From positions 1-64,000 of the forward strand of contig CAZTZE010000018.1 of the NCBI GenBank assembly GCA_964618215.1: DNA of 64,000 nt, in the 5' to 3' direction. This DNA comes from CG2-30-58-95 sp964618215 (lineage in GTDB: Bacteria; Chloroflexota; Anaerolineae; Anaerolineales; Villigracilaceae). The translations under genes were made by a program, and so were the position numbers. Of this stretch, positions 35,589-44,787 are shown one piece after another; positions within the stretch are counted from its first letter, which is position 1; every line of letters starts with the position of its first letter. The notes below the pieces were generated by a model. The model was given only the letters and a program-made list of their open reading frames with translations. It searched no databases and had not been told where the DNA came from.

Positions 35589-37523
35589 CTAGTCAACCAA
35601 GAATGACATGCCGAGGCCAAAGAGCATGAACAGGACTTGCAGGCCAAACAACGCGGCGATGATATATACGGCGACCATCCATCCCGAGGCTGGTGGGCGT
35701 TGGTGGACTTCCTGTCCCTCGGCCAGTTGACGCAGCGCCAGCGCGGCCTGGTTGACATCCGCCGGCGCGCCGCCAACCCAAAACCATCCCTGTGCGCAGC
35801 ACCTACTCGGCGCGGCGCGCGGGACGATCAACTTGCTCCCGTTAAAGTCGCGCAGCCACAGCCGCAGCGCTTCGGGCGGGTCGAGCGCCAGGTCGGCGGG
35901 CAGGATGACGGCTTTGACCGTGTCACGCGCCTCGTCCGATATCGGCTGGGAGATGGACTGGGCCGCGGCCGGCAGGCGCGGGGTCTGCTTTTGGATCGCG
36001 GCGAGAACCGCCTGGGCGAATGCGCCCTCGCCGTCATCGAAGATCAGTGTGGGGAAGAGCGCATGGCGGGCCGAGAGGGCATGGGCGGCCATGCGTCCAT
36101 CGCGGCGCAGGCTATAGCCATGATAGCCGCCCATCAGTGCGAACAGGACGAGAAATTCCAGCGCCTTGAGCAGATCTTGCAGGAATTGCGGCGAGAAGCC
36201 GCCGAGCAGTTGGTTGAACAGGGTGAAGATCAGGATACCCGCCATAGCCATCCCGCCGATGACACTGACGAACATGACCAGGTAAAGATAGACCTTGCGC
36301 ACAATGGAACGGCGCGCATGATCGCCCGTATCGCCGGAAGCGAGGGCTTCGGCCTGCATCGGGCGCCAGGTCAGCAGCCAGAGCGGTAGACCGGCAAAGA
36401 GCGTGGCGAGTGAACCGGCCAGGCGCGGTCGCAGGGTATCGGCCCAGAGTACGTCGCCCAGGAAAGTATCCACAACGAACGAGAGCAGTATTCCCAGGCC
36501 GATGAAGGTCGCGCCCAGGCCGATGGCCGAGAGGATGTAGTAGTACAGGCGGCGTATCCCGGCGCGGCGCGGCGCATCGGGTATTTCGGCCATCGAACGG
36601 TTCAACCAGTGGCCGTAATACGCCCACACCCCGGCCAGCGGGATGCCGATGGAGAGCGGCCCGCCGATTTGTTGGAAGAGTTCCGGCAAGGTCATGGCTT
36701 CACCGAGGATGCGACGGAGGAACACGTCGAAAACGATCCCGCTCGAGGTCAGGACGGTGATCACGCCAGACAGCGCCAGCAGGTAGAGAATGCCCAAACG
36801 CAGCAGCGACTCGCGTTCACCCTGCTCGGCCAGCGCATCCTGGGCGGTCTTCCAGGCGAAGAACCACAACGGCGCGCCGAGCAGCAAGAGGGTCAGGCCG
36901 TTGACGAATGCGGCGCGCGTCAGCGGGCCAAAGGCGCTGGGCGGGATTTCCAGCACGAAGCGCAGCAATTGCTGAACACCGGCGATGAGCATGACCAGTG
37001 TGTAGATCACCCAAACGTAACGGTAGATGCGGCGGATATCGGCGAAGGTTTCTCTGGGCGTGATCTCTTTCCAATCCGCGCGCAGGACGACGATGAAGTA
37101 GGCCGCGAGGATGCCGTTCATCAGCATGGCGATCAGGTTATCGCTCAAAGTCTGGCTCGCACCGAACATGGCATTGGGCGGCATGCCAAAGGCCTGGAGC
37201 AGCAAACGGTTGAGCAGTGCCAGGAAGTTCTGAACGATGGGGATCAGCGTCGCCAGCAAGACGGCGTACAGGAAGACCGCGCGCAGGCCGGAGGCGCGCT
37301 CGTCCATCTCCGCGCGGGCGCCACGTTGGGCGACCCACCAGTGCAGGCCGAAGACCGGCACCCCCACCAGGATGAGCGCCAGCGCCTGCGCCAATCGCTC
37401 TGCGCCCCCGCCGATGGCATCCGGCGAAAAAGTGGTGCGCAGCAGGCCAATCAACCCCCAGAGAACAACCTCAAGGCTGATAAAGGCAACGGCGTAAAAG
37501 TAGAGACGGCGAACGGTGCGCAT
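35589..37523 (-). CDS. DUF5671 multi-repeat membrane protein
   Basis: A 644-residue protein with some 14-16 hydrophobic segments in repeated blocks, each starting with an RRLYFY or RKVYLYLVMF motif typical of DUF5671. A cytoplasmic C-terminal domain (about residues 480-610) and a final membrane helix follow. Function is unknown. Near residue 575 the peptide PSRCCAQ is encoded by CCGAGTAGGTGCTGCGCA, a sequence shared with two other genes here in another frame, which suggests a short insertion. Confidence 0.8.
   Translation of the reverse strand: MRTVRRLYFYAVAFISLEVVLWGLIGLLRTTFSPDAIGGGAERLAQALALILVGVPVFGLHWWVAQRGARAEMDERASGLRAVFLYAVLLATLIPIVQNFLALLNRLLLQAFGMPPNAMFGASQTLSDNLIAMLMNGILAAYFIVVLRADWKEITPRETFADIRRIYRYVWVIYTLVMLIAGVQQLLRFVLEIPPSAFGPLTRAAFVNGLTLLLLGAPLWFFAWKTAQDALAEQGERESLLRLGILYLLALSGVITVLTSSGIVFDVFLRRILGEAMTLPELFQQIGGPLSIGIPLAGVWAYYGHWLNRSMAEIPDAPRRAGIRRLYYYILSAIGLGATFIGLGILLSFVVDTFLGDVLWADTLRPRLAGSLATLFAGLPLWLLTWRPMQAEALASGDTGDHARRSIVRKVYLYLVMFVSVIGGMAMAGILIFTLFNQLLGGFSPQFLQDLLKALEFLVLFALMGGYHGYSLRRDGRMAAHALSARHALFPTLIFDDGEGAFAQAVLAAIQKQTPRLPAAAQSISQPISDEARDTVKAVILPADLALDPPEALRLWLRDFNGSKLIVPRAAPSRCCAQGWFWVGGAPADVNQAALALRQLAEGQEVHQRPPASGWMVAVYIIAALFGLQVLFMLFGLGMSFLVD
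35794..35810. repeat. CCGAGTAGGTGCTGCGC element in the DUF5671 gene
   Basis: GCGCAGCACCTACTCGG on the plus strand. The same run occurs in the deacetylase gene (50280) and, inverted, in nth (57133). Here it is read in a different frame from those two. Confidence 0.8.
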
Positions 37524-37547
37524 AAGACCTCCTAAATTGCTCCCTGC

Positions 37548-37583
37548 GCCGTCCTCGGCGCAGATCGGGCCGCCGAGGACGGC
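37548..37583. repeat. GC-rich palindrome between two membrane protein genes
   Basis: GCCGTCCTCGGCG (37548-37560) and CGCCGAGGACGGC (37571-37583) are perfect 13-bp inverted arms. No T run follows on either side, so it is more like a REP palindrome than a terminator. Confidence 0.75.
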
Positions 37584-37615
37584 GGCTTGAGCAGCGAGAA
37601 ATCGTCAATCGTAAA

Positions 37616-38089
37616 TCACTTCACCGGCGGCTGGTACCAGTCCCAGCCCCAGTAGGGATAGGGCATGTATGTGATTTTCCAGACGCCGTCCTGCAAGGTA
37701 AGCGTGGCAGTTTCAGTGGAATTCCAGCCCTCCGAGAAGGGACCGGTGGAGGCGTAGAGCACAGTCACGGTCACCAGCGCCTCGCCGTTATCCATATACT
37801 CCACTGCGCCGACCTGGAGCGCCGTGCCGGATACATCCAGTTGGCGGCTGAGAAAAGCCTGGCGGAAATAGTCGAAGGTTGGCTTGTTTTCCTTCTCGGC
37901 CAGGTAGCCATAGGCGCGTTGGAAGTCGCGGTTTTGGAGGGCCAGCGCGTAGTTGCGGATGACGCCTTCCGGCGTATCCTCCGCGCCGTAGGTCTGCGTA
38001 TCCTGGCGAACGAAAAACAGCGTCAGCGCGGCGACAATCAACAGGCCGATGAAAATCAAAATCCCGAGCAGGAAACGGTCTTGTTTCAT
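37616..38089 (-). CDS. Membrane-anchored NTF2-like protein of unknown function
   Basis: A 157-residue protein with a single N-terminal membrane helix (about residues 6-27) and an external domain. TPEGVIRNYALALQNRDFQRAYGYLA is typical of DUF4878/NTF2-like lipoprotein-type domains (shown by residues about 40-65). It ends in a tryptophan- and tyrosine-rich YPYWGWDWYQPPVK. Its operon neighbour is the DUF5671 gene. A ligand cannot be named. Confidence 0.65.
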   Translation of the reverse strand: MKQDRFLLGILIFIGLLIVAALTLFFVRQDTQTYGAEDTPEGVIRNYALALQNRDFQRAYGYLAEKENKPTFDYFRQAFLSRQLDVSGTALQVGAVEYMDNGEALVTVTVLYASTGPFSEGWNSTETATLTLQDGVWKITYMPYPYWGWDWYQPPVK

Positions 38090-38120
38090 AACACCACCTC
38101 GCGCCAAATTTTTATCAACC

Positions 38121-38210
38121 CTCCCGCAGGTTTGTTTGCCAGCGGTGAGGCCAAAATGAGCGCAAAACAGGGGCCGGCCGGCGCATTTACTCTGGCAAAA
38201 CCTGCGGGAG
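38121..38210. repeat. CTCCCGCAGGTTT palindrome
   Basis: CTCCCGCAGGTTT (38121-38133) and AAACCTGCGGGAG (38198-38210) are perfect inverted arms enclosing about 64 bp. The same family occurs at 18144 and 58759. Confidence 0.85.
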
Positions 38211-38230
38211 GTTCACGCTAATTGAGTTAC

Positions 38231-38428
38231 TCACCCTCTGAGGGCAGGTCTTCCGGGCCGGGCTAGGATGAGCAGGAAAGGCCCAAGCGCCGGAATGAGC
38301 AGCGCGAACAGTCCCCAGAAAGTATAGGCGGCCAGCGAGAGTTCCCGGCGGCGCAGGTAGAACATCGCCAGGATGTACATGGCGACCAGAAAACCCGCCA
38401 GCAGGAGGCGCAGCGTTTCAGCGTCCAT
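38231..38428 (-). CDS. PLDc_N-like two-helix membrane peptide
   Basis: A 65-residue protein with two hydrophobic helices and ends resembling the PLDc_N family: REYSLAAYTFW-like linker (here RRELSLAAYTFWGLFALLIPALGP split by position, about residues 26-50) then FLLILARPGRP. A TACAAT box lies 9 bp upstream of the ATG. Function unknown. Confidence 0.6.
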   Translation of the reverse strand: MDAETLRLLLAGFLVAMYILAMFYLRRRELSLAAYTFWGLFALLIPALGPFLLILARPGRPALRG

Positions 38429-38929
38429 TCTGTAATGATTGTATCATTATTAAGAAAAGAAGCAAGCGGGGTAACTGCTCAATATCAAGGCTTTCTTGCA
38501 GGGTACTGCCGAGTAGGCCTTCGGCGTTGATTGCGAACCAAAATTGTGTTTTTGCCAGTGAAAAACGCATTTCCCAGTTCGGTGATTTATGCCGAGTAGG
38601 CCTTCGGCAAGAAGCGGTAAAGTAGATTCGGGCGACTCCTCGCGGGGAGGATTTTATCGCGAATACCGCCAATTGAGCGAATTACGCGAGTTTTATAGTA
38701 GTCAGCAAAAGCTTGAACCTATGTCATTCTCCCGAAGGACATCGGGACGATGTGAACGGAGCAAAGCGGAGTGAAGAATCCCTGAATTCGAACATGATAA
38801 TGTGCCTATTCAGGCAGCAAATCAAGCCGCGCCATAGGGATTCCTTACTTCGTTCGGGTGGATTCGAGTATACTTTCCAAAACAGGCGCAATGCGCCCTG
38901 TCACCAACCTCATCTCACGGAGAATAAAA
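38429..38929. repeat. Repeat-rich intergenic region upstream of pepF
   Basis: No convincing gene is present in these 500 bp. CCGAGTAGG elements lie at 38507-38525 and 38590-38610. A TGTCATTCTCCCGAAGGACA element begins at 38722 and runs to about 38790. GGTAACTGCTCAATA at 38470 also occurs at the end of nth (57760). A promoter for pepF may lie near 38867-38880 (GAGTATACTTT). Confidence 0.75.
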
Positions 38930-40738
38930 ATGACCTTATCTGCAACACCCCCCCGCTGGGAGCTGGCAAATGTCTATCCCGGTCTCGAGTCAGAGGCGAT
39001 AAATGCCGCCATCCAGCAGGTCAAGAGCCAGATTGCCGCGCTCGAAACGCTCTTTGCTGAACGCGTCGCCAAAACCGACGCCCAGACGCCGGTCGAAGAG
39101 CTGGGCGCGCTGGCCGCCGAGGCCATCCACGGCTTCAACCAGACCCACGAACTGGCCGGCACAATCCGAGCCTACATCTTCTCCTTCGTCTCGACCGACT
39201 CGCACAACACCACTGCCCGGCGGCGGCTCTCGGAATTCGAGCAGGTCGCCGTGCGCCTGCAAAAGGTCAGCACCCAGTTCCTGGCCTGGGTGGGAAAAAT
39301 CGCACCCGTATTGGATCCGGTCATCCAGTACAACGAAACCACCCGCTCACATGCCTTCACGCTCAAAGAGACGGCTGAACAGAGTAAGTACCTGATGAGC
39401 GCATCCGAGGAGGCCCTGGCCGCCGACCCGAGTTTGAGCGGATCCAGCGCCTGGAGCAAACTGCAAAGCACTCTCACCTCCCAATTGACCGTGGACTTCG
39501 AACTGGACGGTGAGATCAAAAAAATGCCCATGCCGGCGCTGATCAACCTGCATTCCCACCCGGATGAAGAGGTGCGCCGCCGCGCCTACGAAGCCGAGAT
39601 GAAAGCCTGGGATGCGGTGCGCGAGCCGCTGGCCGCCTGCCTGAACGGCGTGAAGGGCACCGCCAACACCCTCAACCCGCGCCGCGGCCGCACAGATGCC
39701 CTGCACCCCGCCATTGACATGGCTCGAATAGACCGCCCGACGCTGGAGGCCATGTTGGGCGCGATGGAAGCCTCCTTCCCGGTATTCCGCAAGTACTTCA
39801 AAGCCAAGGCCCAACGCTTGGGCAAGGAAAAACTGGCCTGGTGGGATGTCTTCGCGCCGGTGGGCAAGGCTGACAAGTCCTACAACTTTGACAAAGCCCG
39901 CGCTTTCATATTGGACAATTTCGCCAAATTCTCTCCCGATCTCTCATCCTTCGCCCGGCGCGCCTTCGATAATCACTGGATTGATGCCGAACAGCGCGAG
40001 GGCAAGCAAGGCGGGGCATTTTGCATGGGCGTGCCGGGTGTCAAGGAAAGCCGCGTGTTGTGCAACTTCGACGGCACACTCGATCAGGTCTCGACCATCG
40101 CCCACGAGCTTGGCCACGCCTTCCATAACGAGTGCGCCTACCAGGCCGGCAAGACCGAACTTCAACAGGATACGCCCATGACCCTGGCGGAGACCGCTTC
40201 GATCATGTGCGAGACCATCGTCATGCAGGCCGTGCTGGCCCAGACCAACGACCCGCATGAGGAATTGGCCATCCTGGAGACGATGCTGACCGGAGACGCC
40301 CAGGTTATCGTGGACATCTATTCCCGCTACCTGTTCGAGAAGGAAGTTTTCGAGCGTCGTGAGCAAGCCGAACTCTCCGCTGACGATTTCTGCGAAATCA
40401 TGGAGCGCGCCCAGAAAGCCACCTACAGCGACGGGTTAGACGAACGCTACCTGCACAAGTACATGTGGACCTGGAAATCACATTACTATTTTTCTGGACT
40501 CTCGTTCTACAATTTCCCCTATGCTTTTGGCCTCTTATTCGGCGCCGGCCTGTACGCCATCTACCAGCAGCGCGGCGCGGACTTCGTGCCGGATTACAAA
40601 AACCTGCTCGCCTCCACTGGCGAAGCCACCGCCGCCGACCTGGCCGCCCGCTTTGGGATCAACATCCGGGAGCGCAAATTCTGGGAAGACAGCCTGGGTG
40701 TGATTGGCAAACGGATCGAGCGCTATTGTGAATTGTAG
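38930..40738 (+). CDS. pepF: M3 family oligoendopeptidase (PepF-like)
   Basis: A 602-residue cytoplasmic zinc peptidase that cuts short peptides. The active-site motif STIAHELGHAFHNECAY (HExxH near residue 397) is followed by the third ligand in MTLAETASIMCETIV. The N-terminus RWELANVYPGLES is characteristic of oligoendopeptidase F-type proteins. ATG 38930 gives the family start; an upstream ATG at 38858 would add 24 atypical residues. It is convergent with gdhA across a strong shared terminator. Confidence 0.93.
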   Translation: MTLSATPPRWELANVYPGLESEAINAAIQQVKSQIAALETLFAERVAKTDAQTPVEELGALAAEAIHGFNQTHELAGTIRAYIFSFVSTDSHNTTARRRLSEFEQVAVRLQKVSTQFLAWVGKIAPVLDPVIQYNETTRSHAFTLKETAEQSKYLMSASEEALAADPSLSGSSAWSKLQSTLTSQLTVDFELDGEIKKMPMPALINLHSHPDEEVRRRAYEAEMKAWDAVREPLAACLNGVKGTANTLNPRRGRTDALHPAIDMARIDRPTLEAMLGAMEASFPVFRKYFKAKAQRLGKEKLAWWDVFAPVGKADKSYNFDKARAFILDNFAKFSPDLSSFARRAFDNHWIDAEQREGKQGGAFCMGVPGVKESRVLCNFDGTLDQVSTIAHELGHAFHNECAYQAGKTELQQDTPMTLAETASIMCETIVMQAVLAQTNDPHEELAILETMLTGDAQVIVDIYSRYLFEKEVFERREQAELSADDFCEIMERAQKATYSDGLDERYLHKYMWTWKSHYYFSGLSFYNFPYAFGLLFGAGLYAIYQQRGADFVPDYKNLLASTGEATAADLAARFGINIRERKFWEDSLGVIGKRIERYCEL

Positions 40739-40776
40739 GCAATAGACCATCGCACGGCTTCCAGCCTCAATCAAAA

Positions 40777-40811
40777 AAGACCCTAAAAGTCTCGGAGACT
40801 TTTAGGGTCTT
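40777..40811. terminator. Bidirectional terminator between pepF and gdhA
   Basis: AAGACCCTAAAAGT and ACTTTTAGGGTCTT form a perfect 14-bp stem with a CTCGGAG loop. An A run precedes it and TTGTGTT follows, suiting both convergent genes. Confidence 0.95.
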
Positions 40812-40827
40812 GTGTTATGAGCGGGAT

Positions 40828-42114
40828 TTACACCCAGCCGCGCAACTGCATCGCCCTGACCACGCGGTCAATGGCGACCATGTAAGCCGCGTCGCGCATG
40901 TAGACCTTTTCCTTCTCAGACATTTCTAGTACAGCACGGAAAGCGGAGGTCATCTTGGCGTCGAGTTTCTCCAGCACTTCTTCCTTTGTCCAGTAGAAGT
41001 TCATGTCGTTCTGGACGCTCTCGAAATACGAGGTGGTCACGCCGCCGGCGTTGCACAGGAAGTCGGGGATGTCGAAGATGCCATTCTTCTTGAAATATTC
41101 ATCTGCTTCGGGGGTGGTCGGGCCGTTGGCGCCCTCCGCCACGATCTTGACGCGGCTGGAGATATTCTTGACGTTCTCGCCGTTGACCTGGCCGCCGAGC
41201 GCGCCGGGCATCAACACGTCGGCTTCCTTGCTGATCCAGGCCTCGCCGTCCTCGACGAGGTAGCCGGCTGCGATGGCCTTCTCCTTGTCAATCGTGCCGT
41301 ACTCGTCGGTGATGGATTGCAGGAAATAGGGGTCAATGCCGCCTTCCTTGCTGTAGGTATGGGCGGTCTTATCGTGACGGTCCCAGCAGGAGACGCAGAT
41401 CACCTTGCCGCCCAGCATCTCGATGAAGCCGATCGCCGCGTACTGGGTGACGTTGCCAAAGCCCTGCATCGCCGCGACCGATTTTTGGGGGTCAATGCCC
41501 AGGTGTTTCATCGCCTCGCGCACGGTGTAGATAACGCCGTAACCGGTCGCCTCGGTGCGGCCCAGCGAGCCGCCGCCCCCGACCGGTTTGCCGGTGATGA
41601 CGCCCGGCGTATACTGGCCGGCCAGCCTGGAATACTCGTCCATCATCCAGCCCATCATCTGCGGGGTGGTGCCCACGTCGGGCGCGGGGACATCCTGGCG
41701 CGGGCCGATGTTCTTCCACATATTCTGCACCCAGCCGCGGCACAGACGCTCCTTTTCGGAGGTCGAGAGGGTTGCCGGGTCTACGACAACGCCGCCCTTG
41801 CCGCCGCCGAGGGGGATATCCGCCACGGCGCATTTCCAGGTCATCCAGGTCGCCAGGGCGCGCACCATGTCCAATGTCTCGGCCTGATGGAAGCGGATGC
41901 CGCCCTTGTTGGGGCCGCGCGCGTCGTTGTGCTGGACACGGAAACCGGTGAAAACTCTCAGCGAACCGTCGTCCATGCGCACGGGAATGCGGAAGGTGAA
42001 CTCGCGCATCGGCCAGCGCAGCACCTCGGCGATCTGTGGGTCGAGATTGAGTAGTTTTGCGACGTGATCGAATTGGCGTTGCGCCATTTCAAATTCATTG
42101 ACTGTTCCGCTCAT
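40828..42114 (-). CDS. gdhA: Glutamate dehydrogenase
   Basis: A 428-residue enzyme that interconverts glutamate and 2-oxoglutarate plus ammonia. The active-site block GPNKGGIRFH, the catalytic lysine region WKCAVADIPLGGGKGGVVVDP (given by position, about residues 95-115), PAPDVGT, the nucleotide-binding MQGFGNVTQ and LCNAGGVTTSYFE are all present. Length is typical of hexameric enzymes of bacteria and archaea. Cofactor choice is not certain from sequence. Confidence 0.96.
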   Translation of the reverse strand: MSGTVNEFEMAQRQFDHVAKLLNLDPQIAEVLRWPMREFTFRIPVRMDDGSLRVFTGFRVQHNDARGPNKGGIRFHQAETLDMVRALATWMTWKCAVADIPLGGGKGGVVVDPATLSTSEKERLCRGWVQNMWKNIGPRQDVPAPDVGTTPQMMGWMMDEYSRLAGQYTPGVITGKPVGGGGSLGRTEATGYGVIYTVREAMKHLGIDPQKSVAAMQGFGNVTQYAAIGFIEMLGGKVICVSCWDRHDKTAHTYSKEGGIDPYFLQSITDEYGTIDKEKAIAAGYLVEDGEAWISKEADVLMPGALGGQVNGENVKNISSRVKIVAEGANGPTTPEADEYFKKNGIFDIPDFLCNAGGVTTSYFESVQNDMNFYWTKEEVLEKLDAKMTSAFRAVLEMSEKEKVYMRDAAYMVAIDRVVRAMQLRGWV

Positions 42115-42339
42115 GTTTCTCCTCCTATAAATTGTGGGTTGTGATTTGATAAAAAATACGCGGGCACCCCGGACGGGAGGCCCGCATTATTTTTGCTCCT
42201 GTGTCGAATAAAACAATCATGACGGCATCGCCCTTTTCCAGATGGGGGTTAAACTTACATGATATTGGCTTTCCCGTCAATATGACAAAATCCATGCGCA
42301 CAAACGACATTATTCGTGATTATCCTCACAATAAGCGCC
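42115..42339. other. Upstream region of gdhA, no gene seen
   Basis: About 225 bp. The GAGGAG ribosome site of gdhA lies at its edge. An AT-rich part around 42140-42320 may hold the promoter. The short minus-strand frame here lacks protein-like features. Confidence 0.4.
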
Positions 42340-42441
42340 TATCCGATTAACGGAATGCAGACTTCAGTCTGCCTTGCACAGCGGACTAAAGTTCGCGCTC
42401 CGGGGGTTTATCCGAATAACGGAATGCAGACTTCAGTCTGC
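42340..42441. repeat. 33-bp direct repeat with internal palindrome
   Basis: Copies at 42340-42372 and 42409-42441 differ at one base and are 69 bp apart. Each contains GCAGACTTCAGTCTGC, a near-perfect palindrome. The second copy encodes the end and stop codon of gatB on the minus strand. Confidence 0.9.
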
Positions 42442-43962
42442 ATTGATCTCAGTCAGTTGCAATTCCAGTTCCTGCCGCACGATCTGCGGATTGGCCTTGC
42501 CCTGCGCTTTCTTCATCACTTGCCCGAACAAGAAATTGGCGACCCCGGTTTTACCGCTCAGATAAGCCGCTGTCTCGTTTGGATATTCTGCCAGAACATC
42601 TTTCACCATCCGGGCGATGGCCCCCGCGTCTGAGACCTGTCCCAGGCCGCGCTTTTTGACGATTTCCTCTGCCCCTTCACCGCTGGCGAACATCTCCGCC
42701 AGCACTTTCCTCGCCGTGTCCTGGTTGATTTGTCCCTGGCTGACGAGCTTGACCAGCCCGGCAAGCGCTGCGGGCTGGACCTTCAGCTCTGCCGCGTCCA
42801 CCCCGGCCTGGTTCATCAGCCCGAACAGTTCCCCGCTGATCCAGTTGGCGATGGATTTTGCCGGGACTGACGGTTCGGCTGTCACAGCCTGCTCGAAGTA
42901 ATCTGCGATGGCCTTTTCCTCGACGAGCAACTTTGCGGTGTCATCGCTCAAATCGTACTGCTCCCGCAAGCGCTGGAGACGGGCATCGGGCAGCTCGGGC
43001 AGGGAGGCGCGGATTTTGGCGATCCAGCCCGAGTCCACCGCCAGCGGCGGGAGGTCTGGTTCGGGGAAGTAGCGGTAATCGTCCTCGCCCTCTTTGACGC
43101 GCTGGACGACGGTAACTTCTTTCGCCTCGTCCCAGCCCAGGGTCACCTGCTGCACGGCTTTCCCCGCCTTTAACAATTCAGCCTGGTGCTGGATCTGGTA
43201 AGCCACGGCGCGTTCCAGGGCGCGGAAACTGTTCAAATTCTTGACTTCGACGCGCGTGCCAAGCCGGGCGGGTTGCGAACCCGCCGCCACAGCCGGCCGC
43301 AGCGAAATGTTCGGCTCGATGCGCAGCACACCTTTTTGCATATCCCCGGAGTTGACGCCCAGGTAGCGCAATATGGAACGCAGCCCTTCGGCATAGGCGC
43401 GTACTTCCTCGCCGGAGCGGAAATCCGGCTCGGTGACGATCTCCAGCAAGGGTACGCCGGCCCGGTTCAAATCCACCAACGTGTAGGGGCGACCTTTACG
43501 GTCGCCTTGGGCTTTACGGTTGCCCTGGGCGGGGGCTAGCCCCACCCCTACAGGTTCAACGTGGGTCAGTTTGCCGGTGTCCTCTTCCAGGTGCACGCGG
43601 CGGATGCGGATGACCTTCTCCCCCTGCGAGGTTAAGATAGTCATCCGTCCATTGCGCGCCAACGGTTGTTCGTACTGGGAGATCTGGTAGCCTTTGGGCA
43701 GGTCGGGGTAGAAATAATTCTTGCGGGCGAAGATGCTGAGCGGGGCGATCTGGCAATCCAGCGCCAGCGCCACGCGCAGGCCGTACTCGACTGCTTTCTG
43801 GTTAAGCACCGGCAGCGTGCCGGGCATGCCTGAGCACACCTGGCAGACGGCGCTATTGGGCGCGGCCTGGGTGGTATCCACCACCGGGCAGGCGCAGAAC
43901 ATCTTGGATTGGGTCGCGAGTTCGGCGTGTACTTCCAGTCCGATAACGGCTTCGTATTGCAT
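42433..43962 (-). CDS. gatB: Aspartyl/glutamyl-tRNA amidotransferase subunit B
   Basis: A 509-residue subunit that, with GatA and GatC, converts misacylated Glu-tRNA-Gln or Asp-tRNA-Asn. The start YEAVIGLEVHAELATQSKMF and blocks PNSAVCQVC, DLNRAGVPLLEIVTEPDFRS and the C-terminal YqeY-like domain are present. About 20 residues near position 145 (VGLAPAQGNRKAQGDRKGRP) are encoded by a 71-bp palindromic element and are absent from typical GatB. The last residues NAD and the stop lie in a second repeat. gatA and gatC are not in the window. Confidence 0.94.
   Translation of the reverse strand: MQYEAVIGLEVHAELATQSKMFCACPVVDTTQAAPNSAVCQVCSGMPGTLPVLNQKAVEYGLRVALALDCQIAPLSIFARKNYFYPDLPKGYQISQYEQPLARNGRMTILTSQGEKVIRIRRVHLEEDTGKLTHVEPVGVGLAPAQGNRKAQGDRKGRPYTLVDLNRAGVPLLEIVTEPDFRSGEEVRAYAEGLRSILRYLGVNSGDMQKGVLRIEPNISLRPAVAAGSQPARLGTRVEVKNLNSFRALERAVAYQIQHQAELLKAGKAVQQVTLGWDEAKEVTVVQRVKEGEDDYRYFPEPDLPPLAVDSGWIAKIRASLPELPDARLQRLREQYDLSDDTAKLLVEEKAIADYFEQAVTAEPSVPAKSIANWISGELFGLMNQAGVDAAELKVQPAALAGLVKLVSQGQINQDTARKVLAEMFASGEGAEEIVKKRGLGQVSDAGAIARMVKDVLAEYPNETAAYLSGKTGVANFLFGQVMKKAQGKANPQIVRQELELQLTEINAD
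43482..43552. repeat. 71-bp palindromic element inside gatB
   Basis: The ends TGTAGGGG and CCCCTACA are perfect inverted repeats. Inner words GGCGACCTTTACGGTCGCC and GGGCGGGGGCTAGCCCC form further hairpins. It reads through in frame with gatB. Confidence 0.88.
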
Positions 43963-44012
43963 GGGTCTTTACCACCAAGTCACCGAGACACGAAGAACAA
44001 AAGATTTTGTGG

Positions 44013-44786
44013 TTACGTGTAATGTGGGGAGCGTTTCTCCAGGAAGGACGCCACACCCTCGCGATGCTCGCTGCGCGTGCTGGCGATCTCCTGCATGTGC
44101 GCTTCGTAATCCAGCGCTTCTTCCAGGTTGGGCAGGACGGCGCGGTTGAATGAGCGTTTGATCAGCCCGAACGCGCCGGTCGGCCCGGCCGCCAGGGAGG
44201 CGGCCAGCGCGGCAGTCTCGCACCCCAGGCCTGCCGCCGGGACGAGGCGGTTGACCAGTCCCCATTCCAACGCCTGTTCGGCGGAGATGGCGGTGTTGGT
44301 GAAGGCAAACTCTGTCGCCCGTCCCAGGCCGGTCAGTGCGGGCAGCAGGAGCGAGACGCCCGAATCAAGCGTAAGCCCGATGCCCGAAAAACCAACCGTG
44401 AATCTGGCGCAATCGGCCGCCAGGCGTATATCGCAGGCCAAGGCGATGCCCAACCCGGCTCCGGCCAGCGGCCCGTTGATGGCTGCCACGACCGGCTTCT
44501 CGATTTGGCGGATTTGCAGGATCAAGGGGTTATACGTTGCCTGCAGGTGGGCGCGGTAGGATATCTCCTCGCCGCGCGCCGCCAGCATTTCGGTCACATC
44601 GTGACCGGCGCAAAAGGTCGCCCCCGAGCCGGTCAGGACGACACAGCGCACGCTTTTATTGCGCGCCGCCGAATTGAAAGCAGCCTGCAATTCGGTGATC
44701 GTCTTCAGATCAAGGGCGTTGACCGGCGGCCGCTCGAGCGTGAGTGTCAGCACGCCGGATTGCAGGTCGGAAAGGACGTTTGCCAT
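44013..44786 (-). CDS. Enoyl-CoA hydratase/isomerase family protein
   Basis: A 257-residue crotonase-fold protein. The oxyanion-hole segments are GSGATFCAGHDVTEM and INGPLAGAGLGIALACDIRLAA (position about 98-119), followed by FSGIGLTLDSGVSLLLPALTG. The usual catalytic Glu of hydratases is not obvious, and Asp-Ser occupies that area, so the reaction may be isomerisation or another crotonase chemistry. ATG 44786 begins one base after the upstream gene ends. It is alone as a beta-oxidation-type gene here. Confidence 0.85.
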   Translation of the reverse strand: MANVLSDLQSGVLTLTLERPPVNALDLKTITELQAAFNSAARNKSVRCVVLTGSGATFCAGHDVTEMLAARGEEISYRAHLQATYNPLILQIRQIEKPVVAAINGPLAGAGLGIALACDIRLAADCARFTVGFSGIGLTLDSGVSLLLPALTGLGRATEFAFTNTAISAEQALEWGLVNRLVPAAGLGCETAALAASLAAGPTGAFGLIKRSFNRAVLPNLEEALDYEAHMQEIASTRSEHREGVASFLEKRSPHYT

Positions 44787-44787
44787 G

